This document shows positions 8,308-13,978 of a stretch of DNA of 14,478 bases, in pieces (positions within the stretch are counted from its first letter, which is position 1; each line of letters opens with the position of its first letter). This stretch comes from Acholeplasmataceae bacterium UBA5769 (GTDB lineage Bacteria > Bacillota_I > Bacilli_A > Acholeplasmatales > Acholeplasmataceae), in the NCBI GenBank assembly GCA_002418725.1, contig DIER01000014.1, positions 19,021-33,498 on the forward strand, written 5' to 3'. Made by a program: the position numbers and the translations under genes. The notes below the pieces were generated by a model. The model was not told the DNA's origin. It did not search any database and saw only the letters and a list, made by a program, of their open reading frames with translations.

Positions 8308-9810
8308 TTAATCTCTTTCAAATATGTCTAAGACAATCCCGTTCGCTTCAGGCAACATTAAACCTAAAGTTGCTGCAATCGTCAAACCAAAATCATAGTT
8401 ATACGCTAAGTCTGAATAAACCATACCTTTTTTAATCCCTTTACCCCAAATGAGTCCGTACACATGATCCGCAGTGTCTAAGGATGAATCGTGTTGACCG
8501 CGTGCAACAAGGGTTGCGAACATGTTATTGGAGAAAAAGTATCTTTCTGCAGGGGTAACAATCATGTCGGTATCACGAATGTCATAACCGACTTCAATGA
8601 GTTCCTGTCTGGTATGAACCATACCGACATAGTGTTCTTTTAAGAGTTCTAGTTTTAACTCTTGAAGTTCTTCTTCACTCATGTCTTTTTTAAAGGATAA
8701 TTGAATGTTTAAATTTGCACCTACACCCACAACGGTTGTTGCTGCTTTAGGTGATGCATCTGCAGGGACTAATTCTAAATTAAAGGTTGAATCAAAGCGT
8801 TTTAAAGCAGACTTTAAGTCACCTAACTTAGAAACACCATAATCACCATCATCATTGATATCTTTTAAACCATATGGAGCCATACCATGGTCAGTCGTTA
8901 GGAAGAAAGTGAGCTTGTCATAAACGCCAGCATCTTTCGCCTTCTGCAAGAAATCACCAAGCTTTTGATCCATATCTTTTAAAAGTGCGATGATGTTATT
9001 CATACGACCTTCCTCAGATTGTGCATGAGGATATCCATAATAAGATTGAAAGTTATGGCCAAGTGCGTCTAAATCATCTGCATAAAAGAGTGTTAGACGT
9101 GGAAGTTCATTGACGGTAATGGTTTGTCCAGAAGTCTTTAGAGGTTGCCCAGTGATCACTTTAATCAATTGTTCTGTACGTGAAAAATGGTCTTGTAGTC
9201 TTTCAGAACCTCTTGCAACAACTAATGGATTGGTTTTATCTGAATAAACATAAAGTTGATTAGGGTTCGTTGTTGAAAGGTGAGCTTCTGCTAAGAAATG
9301 GTGTACAGAAACAATTGAGGTATTGGTTTTAACAGATGCAGTGACAATCGTTTCTGCAGCGTTCTCACGTGCTTGTTGAATGACTTTGTTTGACTTCGCA
9401 TCATAATAGCGGTAAACGTTTTTTACCACTGAGGATGTTGCACCACTGATGATAAGGTTTTGTGCAGATGTGGTAATTGAAGGTAATGCCGTACGAAGAT
9501 TTTCAAAGAAAACACCTTCTGAAAGTAGCATCTTTAACGTTGGTGCATTTTCATCAATCGTTCTCTTGATGAGTTCATCATAATAATAATAAGCAAAACC
9601 ATCCCAGTTCATGTAAACGACATAAGCATCATCTACTAAGGGGACACCAGGAACATAATAGGAAGGATTTTTTCTTCCAGTTTCAACAGGTACTTCAGTT
9701 TCAATCGGTTGTGATGGCACAGTATCTTCTCCTTCTGTGGGTACATTTTTGCAGCCTATCATGAGGAAGGCTGTAGCAAACAATAAACATAATGTGAATA
9801 GTTTCTTCAT
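8308..9810 (-). CDS. Surface lipoprotein phosphodiesterase/phosphatase of the alkaline phosphatase (NPP) superfamily
   Basis: This 500-residue protein has a lipoprotein signal (MKK, hydrophobic core, lipobox MIGC with Cys20) and a Pro/Glu/Thr-rich linker, so it is anchored outside the membrane. The body resembles type I phosphodiesterase/nucleotide pyrophosphatases. The metal Asp70 lies in MNWDG; the probable nucleophile is Thr113 in PSITTS; Asp248 and His252 lie in DLDALGH; Asp307 and His308 in TTDHGM; and His440 in RGQHD. The two-metal site therefore looks complete. Such enzymes cleave phosphate mono- or diesters of nucleotides, lipids or glycans; the substrate here is unknown. It is the first gene of the importer operon, with an AAGGAG site 6 bases before the ATG, and follows a control region at 9811-9947. 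Its link with a sugar importer suggests release of a phosphorylated sugar or removal of a phosphate substituent (inference). Confidence 0.9.
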   Translation of the reverse strand: MKKLFTLCLLFATAFLMIGCKNVPTEGEDTVPSQPIETEVPVETGRKNPSYYVPGVPLVDDAYVVYMNWDGFAYYYYDELIKRTIDENAPTLKMLLSEGVFFENLRTALPSITTSAQNLIISGATSSVVKNVYRYYDAKSNKVIQQARENAAETIVTASVKTNTSIVSVHHFLAEAHLSTTNPNQLYVYSDKTNPLVVARGSERLQDHFSRTEQLIKVITGQPLKTSGQTITVNELPRLTLFYADDLDALGHNFQSYYGYPHAQSEEGRMNNIIALLKDMDQKLGDFLQKAKDAGVYDKLTFFLTTDHGMAPYGLKDINDDGDYGVSKLGDLKSALKRFDSTFNLELVPADASPKAATTVVGVGANLNIQLSFKKDMSEEELQELKLELLKEHYVGMVHTRQELIEVGYDIRDTDMIVTPAERYFFSNNMFATLVARGQHDSSLDTADHVYGLIWGKGIKKGMVYSDLAYNYDFGLTIAATLGLMLPEANGIVLDIFERD

Positions 9811-9863
9811 AGGAACTCCTTAATATGTTAAATTTTCTCTTAAGACATGGATTGTCTATTTCC

Positions 9864-9885
9864 ATTATAAATGAGTATTTGTCAA
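9864..9885 (-). promoter_or_regulatory. Promoter-like hexamers before the importer operon, with abnormal spacing
   Basis: A perfect TATAAT (9864-9869) lies 47-54 bases before the lipoprotein ATG, and a perfect TTGACA (9880-9885) lies upstream, but only 10 bases separate them, not 16-18. No good -35 hexamer lies at normal distance from this TATAAT, and no good -10 follows the TTGACA at normal distance. The true promoter is thus uncertain; an activator-dependent TATAAT start is possible. Confidence 0.4.
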
Positions 9886-9897
9886 GGTTTTGTGACA
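9880..9897. promoter_or_regulatory. Inverted repeat TGTCA-N8-TGACA, possible operator
   Basis: Two 5-base arms (9880-9884 and 9893-9897) form a perfect inverted repeat over 18 bp, overlapping the TTGACA hexamer. The position fits a protein-binding operator, but the arms are short and chance is not excluded. Confidence 0.3.
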
Positions 9898-9900
9898 TAA

Positions 9901-9921
9901 AATGTTATTTATAACAACATT
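9901..9921. promoter_or_regulatory. Palindromic operator candidate, ATGTTA-N4-TAACAA
   Basis: Nested symmetry is present: AATGTT (9901-9906) pairs with AACATT (9916-9921), and inside it GTTAT (9904-9908) pairs with ATAAC (9911-9915). The core ATGTTA-TTTA-TAACAA (9902-9917) closely matches the palindrome at 12635-12650 before the glycerate kinase gene. It probably binds a dimeric regulator; the RpiR-type protein encoded nearby and the PucR/CdaR-type protein are both candidates. Confidence 0.45.
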
Positions 9922-9933
9922 AAAGCGTTTACA
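9920..9933. promoter_or_regulatory. cre-like catabolite repression site
   Basis: The minus strand reads TGTAAACGCTTTAA. Against the Firmicute cre consensus TGNAANCGNWWNCA it has one mismatch (A for C at position 13). It lies 110-123 bases upstream of the lipoprotein ATG, next to the palindrome at 9901-9921. This fits CcpA control of a sugar operon, but no CcpA gene is in the window and the organism is not confirmed to have one. Confidence 0.45.
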
Positions 9934-9947
9934 TTGGCATGCAATAT

Positions 9948-9975
9948 AAAAAGTGGCTTTAAGTAAACCACTTTT
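9948..9975 (-). terminator. Rho-independent terminator after the SGNH hydrolase gene
   Basis: AAAAGTGG (9949-9956) pairs with CCACTTTT (9968-9975), and the stem continues with three A-T pairs past one bulged base around a four-base loop. On the minus strand the stem is followed by a short T run (CCACTTTTTAT). It lies 6 bases past the SGNH gene stop and separates that unit from the importer operon. Confidence 0.75.
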
Positions 9976-9980
9976 GATGT

Positions 9981-10625
9981 TCAACCTTTTTCTATCGTTT
10001 TAATGATTTCTTCAGCAATCAGTAAATGACCTGCTGTATTCGGGTGGATACGATCTTTTGAAAGCGTGTAAGGATTTGCTCGTCTTAGAAGACGGTCAAA
10101 TGCTTTTTGTGTGTTTACAAACGGTAATTGATATCTACTTGCAAGTTCTTCAGTGATTGAAACATAGCGATCAACAATCTGGCGGAGTTTATCCTTTTTA
10201 TCTAAATCAATCATGAAGGGTGAACAGAGAAAGACGTTTATGTTTTGGTCAATTGCTCTTTGGATGAGTGTTTCAACATGAAGTTTATAATCATCATCAG
10301 TTTGTTTAAACTGTGGAAGTTGCGGGGAATCCATTTGACGCCACGCATCGTTGGTTCCAATCATGAGAAACATCCAATCAGGGTGATAGTTTAAGACGTC
10401 TGAATCAAATCGATTCACTAAGTCAATCGCTCTTTGACCACTGATCCCTTGATTGATAATGCGAAGATTGTAGGCAGGGTAATGAATGAGAAAGTAGGAA
10501 TGGATAAGATTAACGAAACCATGACCGAGCTGATCATCAGCAGGAGCACCTTCTGTTTTTGTTTTGTGTCTTTCCGTGATAGAATCACCGAAAAAGACAA
10601 TCGTTTGATGTGGTTTTAGTAACAT
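9981..10625 (-). CDS. Cytoplasmic SGNH/GDSL-family hydrolase (probable esterase)
   Basis: This 214-residue protein has the four SGNH blocks in order: FFGDSITE with the nucleophile Ser15, NQGISGQR with the oxyanion Gly63, MIGTND with Asn92, and DRIHPN with Asp191 and His194. Its length is normal for small single-domain GDSL esterases, such as bacterial acetylesterases acting on acetylated sugars. There is no signal peptide or membrane helix, so it acts in the cytoplasm. The gene follows the RpiR-type regulator by 10 bases, with an AGGAG site overlapping that gene's stop codon, so the two form one unit. Given the context it may remove O-acyl groups from imported sugars, complementing the YdjC/ChbG-like enzyme; this is inference, and lipid or peptide esters are also possible. 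Confidence 0.92.
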   Translation of the reverse strand: MLLKPHQTIVFFGDSITERHKTKTEGAPADDQLGHGFVNLIHSYFLIHYPAYNLRIINQGISGQRAIDLVNRFDSDVLNYHPDWMFLMIGTNDAWRQMDSPQLPQFKQTDDDYKLHVETLIQRAIDQNINVFLCSPFMIDLDKKDKLRQIVDRYVSITEELASRYQLPFVNTQKAFDRLLRRANPYTLSKDRIHPNTAGHLLIAEEIIKTIEKG

Positions 10626-10635
10626 GATTGATCTC

Positions 10636-11391
10636 CTAAGTTTTCTTCTTGTTAAAGTATAAAGTCACGATTGTATTTAATATGAACAATATAGGTTCTC
10701 TCGAGACGATGTCATCAGGTTTAATTAGATCACCTTCACTATGAAAAGATATAGCGTAATCTGCTATTTTTGATAACTCGTTTTGAGTGTTTGTGGTAAT
10801 TGTGATGACTTTCGCACCTCTACTTTTCGCGATTTGTCCCATACGAATGGTTTGGTGCGTGGATCCACTTAAACTGCAAATAAAGACAACATCGTCTTCA
10901 CTCATTTGCTCAGCTGCTATATAGGCTATATGAGTGTCTTCATAATAACCATTGATAACACCTCGTGTAAGTAAGAGTTTAGAGATATAGGAAAGAATAG
11001 TAGATGTAATCCCTTTTCCAAAAAAGTGTATGGTTTTAGAAGCTAACATCACATCAACGATTTTTTCAAGCATATGATCATCTAAATGAGATGCAGTTTC
11101 TTCAATCGACCTTAAGTTCATTTTGATAACATCTTGAATGGTAGGATTTTGGTTCACTTGAATTTGATTTTGAGCTTCTTCTTTTAAATAGAATTTGAGT
11201 TCTGAATACCCTTTAAATCCAATTTTCTTGCATAAACGCATAATCGTCGCAGTAGAAACAAACCTCATCTGCGCAAGTTTTTGGATACTTAAATCTTGAA
11301 TTTCTAGTTTGTGTCCATCCAGATATCTGAGCAGTTCTAACTCAGAGATAGACAGTGCATTCATTTGATCAAGTGATAATTTAGAAATCAT
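10636..11391 (-). CDS. RpiR/MurR-family transcriptional regulator (HTH plus SIS domain)
   Basis: This 251-residue regulator has an N-terminal helix-turn-helix domain of RpiR type (about 1-75; the recognition region around LSIQKLAQMRFVSTATIMRL, 34-53, is typical) and a C-terminal SIS sugar-phosphate-binding domain (about 108-240, with FFGKGITS at 123-130 and SLSGST at 173-178). Such proteins repress or activate sugar genes in response to phosphosugars. The frame stays open to an ATG at 11436, but the ATG at 11391 is preferred because AAAGGAG lies 8 bases upstream while 11436 has no ribosome site. It lies between the glycerate kinase and the SGNH gene, with which it is probably cotranscribed. 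A phosphosugar effector would fit a GH4 pathway. Confidence 0.93.
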   Translation of the reverse strand: MISKLSLDQMNALSISELELLRYLDGHKLEIQDLSIQKLAQMRFVSTATIMRLCKKIGFKGYSELKFYLKEEAQNQIQVNQNPTIQDVIKMNLRSIEETASHLDDHMLEKIVDVMLASKTIHFFGKGITSTILSYISKLLLTRGVINGYYEDTHIAYIAAEQMSEDDVVFICSLSGSTHQTIRMGQIAKSRGAKVITITTNTQNELSKIADYAISFHSEGDLIKPDDIVSREPILFILNTIVTLYFNKKKT

Positions 11392-11399
11392 TGAAATAA

Positions 11400-11406
11400 C
11401 TCCTTT
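11400..11406 (-). promoter_or_regulatory. Ribosome site that fixes the RpiR-type regulator start
   Basis: AAAGGAG on the minus strand ends 8 bases before the ATG at 11391. The longer in-frame ATG at 11436 has no such site, so the 251-residue form is favoured. Confidence 0.8.
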
Positions 11407-11427
11407 TGATGAAAAACATACATTTCT

Positions 11428-11433
11428 ATTGTA
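11428..11433 (-). promoter_or_regulatory. Possible -10 element for the RpiR-SGNH unit
   Basis: TACAAT lies 37-42 bases before the regulator ATG, giving a leader of about 30 bases that includes the strong ribosome site. The base preceding 18 bp (GTGCAA region) is a poor -35. If this is the promoter, it lies inside the region that the longer ATG at 11436 would translate, which also supports the shorter start. Confidence 0.35.
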
Positions 11434-11472
11434 CATGATATCGAATATATTTGCACGATAACTAAGATATAC

Positions 11473-12573
11473 TTAAGATATTTTCACATCTTTGAGCATG
11501 TTAATAAATGTTTCTTTAGGATGCTCTAATGCATCACATAAAGATGCATACTTCGGAACAATCGTATGCATGGAATCCATAAAATCATAGATTAAATTTT
11601 CGTGTGCTTGACCGAATAGACCAATCACTTTTTTGTGATATTTTTTTGCTCTCATCGCAATACCATAGGGTGCTTTACCAAACATCGTTTGCTCATCCAG
11701 TTTTCCTTCACCAACAATGACTAAATCAGATGATTTAATTGCATCATCTAATCCAAGAAGATCCATTATGACATCGATACCTGAATAAAGTTTTGCGTTT
11801 AAACAACATAAGAATGCAAATCCAACACCACCGGCAGCTCCACTACCTGGTGTGTTATGACTGATCTTCTTTGTGCTTTCTTCAATAAGTTTTGCGTAAT
11901 GATTCACGTTTGATTCTAATTTGATGACATCATCTGATGTGGCACCTTTTTGTTTTGCAAAAACATGGGATGCTCCGAATTGACCCAACAAAAGGTTTTT
12001 AACATCAGATGCGATTACAAATGTCACATCTTTGGTTAGGATTGCTAATTGAGATAAATCTATAGATTCAACCATACCTAAAGTTTCACCATTCATCGGT
12101 GATAAGATTAAACTACCCTGATGGTAAAATTGAGCGCCCATAGCTTGAAGCATGCCCGCGCCTCCATCATTGGTAGCACTACCTCCTAAACCAACAACAA
12201 TATTTTTATAACCTTTTACAATCACTTCTTTAATCAACAAACCTAATCCATAAGTAGATGTTTTTAACGGATTATAGGCTGACTTTGGAATCAGAGTAAT
12301 ACCTGCTGTTTGTGATAGTTCAAGATACGCTGTATCATTCATGGTAAGATAAGATACATCCAAAGCATCCATTAATGGACCAACGCCATGGAAAGTTTCA
12401 AAATTCTTTTTATAATGTAACGCTAATGAATCAATAAAACCTTCACCACCATCTGAAATGGGATGATTGATGACGCGATGTCCTTGTTTCGATAAATGAT
12501 CAGTGATGATTGTAGTTAACTCTACAGATGATATAGTTCCTTTGAAAGAATCAATTGCAACGAGAATATCCAT
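11473..12573 (-). CDS. glxK: Glycerate kinase, type 2 (GlxK/GarK family)
   Basis: This 366-residue enzyme phosphorylates D-glycerate with ATP; family members form 2-phosphoglycerate, which feeds lower glycolysis. It has the family's usual length and motifs: DSFKGT (8-13), SDGGEGF (40-46), GLGGSATNDGG (128-138), SDVKNLLLG (189-197), PGSGAAGG (242-249) and GEGKLDEQT (288-296). A GAGG ribosome site lies 7 bases before the ATG. Promoter-like hexamers and a palindrome lie upstream, and a terminator of the preceding unit separates it from the oxidoreductase, so it seems to be transcribed from its own promoter. No clear terminator lies between it and the RpiR-type gene (81 bases between its stop and the preferred start), so some readthrough is possible. 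In enterobacteria CdaR controls glycerate and sugar-diacid genes, which fits the PucR/CdaR-type protein encoded nearby. The glycerate source is not obvious here. Confidence 0.95.
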   Translation of the reverse strand: MDILVAIDSFKGTISSVELTTIITDHLSKQGHRVINHPISDGGEGFIDSLALHYKKNFETFHGVGPLMDALDVSYLTMNDTAYLELSQTAGITLIPKSAYNPLKTSTYGLGLLIKEVIVKGYKNIVVGLGGSATNDGGAGMLQAMGAQFYHQGSLILSPMNGETLGMVESIDLSQLAILTKDVTFVIASDVKNLLLGQFGASHVFAKQKGATSDDVIKLESNVNHYAKLIEESTKKISHNTPGSGAAGGVGFAFLCCLNAKLYSGIDVIMDLLGLDDAIKSSDLVIVGEGKLDEQTMFGKAPYGIAMRAKKYHKKVIGLFGQAHENLIYDFMDSMHTIVPKYASLCDALEHPKETFINMLKDVKIS

Positions 12574-12599
12574 ACATATGCCTCAATTTCTTTGTTGTT

Positions 12600-12628
12600 A
12601 TTTTAATTGTATATCATTGTAAGAACAA
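12600..12628 (-). promoter_or_regulatory. Promoter of the glycerate kinase gene
   Basis: On the minus strand TTGTTC (12623-12628) and TAAAAT (12600-12605) are separated by 17 bases, ideal spacing for a vegetative promoter. Transcription would start about 20 bases before the ATG at 12573, just upstream of the TTGAGG ribosome site. Confidence 0.55.
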
Positions 12629-12634
12629 TAAGAT

Positions 12635-12650
12635 ATGTTATCAGTAACAT
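12635..12650. promoter_or_regulatory. Palindromic operator candidate, ATGTTA-N4-TAACAT
   Basis: Two perfect 6-base arms flank a 4-base centre (TCAG), placed 7 bases upstream of the -35 hexamer of the glycerate kinase promoter. That position suits an activator. The same motif, with one end base changed, occurs at 9902-9917 before the importer operon. Confidence 0.45.
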
Positions 12651-12655
12651 GTATC

Positions 12656-12684
12656 AGCACAAAAAAAGTCCGAATTTTTGTGCT
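12656..12684. repeat. Perfect 10-bp inverted repeat (AGCACAAAAA / TTTTTGTGCT)
   Basis: Arms at 12656-12665 and 12675-12684 surround a 9-base loop. It sits directly beyond the terminator at 12695-12730 and before the palindrome of the glycerate kinase gene. It could act as a back-up terminator for the upstream unit or as an operator. Both this hairpin and the next contain CACAAAAAAAGT (12658-12669 and 12692-12703). Confidence 0.5.
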
Positions 12685-12694
12685 CATATCACAC

Positions 12695-12730
12695 AAAAAA
12701 AGTGTTCAACGAAAAATGAACACTTTTTTT
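12695..12730 (-). terminator. Rho-independent terminator after the second oxidoreductase gene
   Basis: A perfect 14-bp stem (12695-12708 with 12717-12730) has an 8-base loop; the lower seven pairs are A-T and give a T run on the minus strand. It lies 17 bases past the oxidoreductase stop and closes the PucR/CdaR-oxidoreductase unit. Its symmetry would let it work in both directions. Confidence 0.85.
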
Positions 12731-12747
12731 ATCTAAGCTACCCTAAA

Positions 12748-13977
12748 TTACATACAAGATGTTAGTTGAATATCAATGACTTTTCCTTCTTTGAGTCTAG
12801 AAACTTCTGCTTCAAGTGCTAATACATGAGATTCTACAGAATCATTGATATCAGTGATGAATGATGTGTGATCTCTAACAGCTCTGATAAAATCCATAAA
12901 GAGTCTATAATCGCCACCACCATGATGCGAAAAATCATGGGTATATGTTCTCAAATCGATTTGATATATTTCTTTTCCATAAGGTTTAACAGTGATGAAG
13001 TAGTCGTCCATATCAGCATTGATTTCGCCTTTGGTACCATGGATAGTGAGTGATCGATGATTTTCATTTGAGAATCCAGTCATTACAAATGAAGCAGTTG
13101 CTCCATGTTCGAACTCAAGATTCACCACTTGATGATCAACCACATTGTTGTCCATTTGATAGACACACTTGCCATAATCTAAATCTTCATTTTCAAACAC
13201 TTTATCGACATTTTCTTCTAAAGTGAAAATTTTCATCCAACGCGGATTCTTTTTATAAAAATCAATCGCATTGAAAGGACAATCAACGGTGCAATCTTTA
13301 CAATGTGTTGCAGCACCTTTTGGCATATTCTCTTTTTTGAAATGGAAAAGATTGCCAAATGAACTGAGTTTTTTTACGTTTTTACCCATTAAATAGCGAA
13401 TGATATCTAAATCATGACATGATTTTGCAAGAATCATAGGAGAACTTTTATCTGAGTCATGCCAATTTCCTCGCACATAGCTGTGCACATAATGAAAATA
13501 ACCCACATTTTCTGTTTGTTGTAAGGTTGCAATTTCCCCGATAGCATTTTGGTCGATCAGCTCTTTGAGTTTTTGATAGAACATGGTATATCTGAGTACA
13601 TGTGCAACCGCTATTTTACGACCAAGTGCATGTGCGTGTCGTTGAATGTGAAGGATCTCTTCTTTAACCAATGCAATTGGTTTTTCCAATAGAATATCAT
13701 ATCCTAGATCCAGTGCTTTCATGACTTGTCTATAATGATCTTTATCCATGGTGCTGATCACGAGAATATCAGACCATTTTTGCTTAAAGAAGACATCTTC
13801 TTCACTGAACACATCCGTATCCTGTAGAGAAAACATCTGTTTGATGATCGGATGTTTTTCTTTTTTGACTTCACAAACTTTTACCAGTTGAACTTCACTT
13901 AAATTCATTTTTATAGCTTCAGCATAGACCAAGCCACGTTGTCCAAAGCCTAAAATAGATACTGTTATTTTTTTCAT
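12748..13977 (-). CDS. Gfo/Idh/MocA family oxidoreductase with Cys cluster
   Basis: This 409-residue protein has the Rossmann motif ILGFGQRG (8-15), EKP (98-100) with the catalytic Lys99, SCHDLD (186-191), and HHGGGD (351-356), all typical of NAD(P)-dependent sugar or polyol oxidoreductases. Inserted after the domain switch is a Cys cluster, CxxCxxxC at 226, 229 and 233, with another Cys at 271 in GKCVYQMDNN; these could hold a metal. It is a paralogue of the gene at 1-817. The ATG at 13977 is chosen because AAAGGA lies 5 bases upstream; an in-frame TTG at 13995 has no such support. The start is one base past the regulator's stop, so the two genes are coupled, suggesting that the regulator responds to this enzyme's substrate or product. 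Confidence 0.92.
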   Translation of the reverse strand: MKKITVSILGFGQRGLVYAEAIKMNLSEVQLVKVCEVKKEKHPIIKQMFSLQDTDVFSEEDVFFKQKWSDILVISTMDKDHYRQVMKALDLGYDILLEKPIALVKEEILHIQRHAHALGRKIAVAHVLRYTMFYQKLKELIDQNAIGEIATLQQTENVGYFHYVHSYVRGNWHDSDKSSPMILAKSCHDLDIIRYLMGKNVKKLSSFGNLFHFKKENMPKGAATHCKDCTVDCPFNAIDFYKKNPRWMKIFTLEENVDKVFENEDLDYGKCVYQMDNNVVDHQVVNLEFEHGATASFVMTGFSNENHRSLTIHGTKGEINADMDDYFITVKPYGKEIYQIDLRTYTHDFSHHGGGDYRLFMDFIRAVRDHTSFITDINDSVESHVLALEAEVSRLKEGKVIDIQLTSCM

Positions 13978-13978
13978 G

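Noticed and set aside
9701..9898. Minus-strand open frame overlapping the lipoprotein start and its promoter region
   Set aside because: It overlaps the signal peptide of a clear gene in another frame and crosses promoter-like elements; no family resemblance.
11392..11436. N-terminal extension of the RpiR-type regulator from an ATG at 11436
   Set aside because: No ribosome site precedes it, the added residues do not look like the family, and the region holds a likely -10 element.
11439..11460. TATCG/CGATA inverted repeat before the RpiR-type gene
   Set aside because: Arms of only five bases spaced by 12 in AT-rich DNA; not distinguishable from chance.
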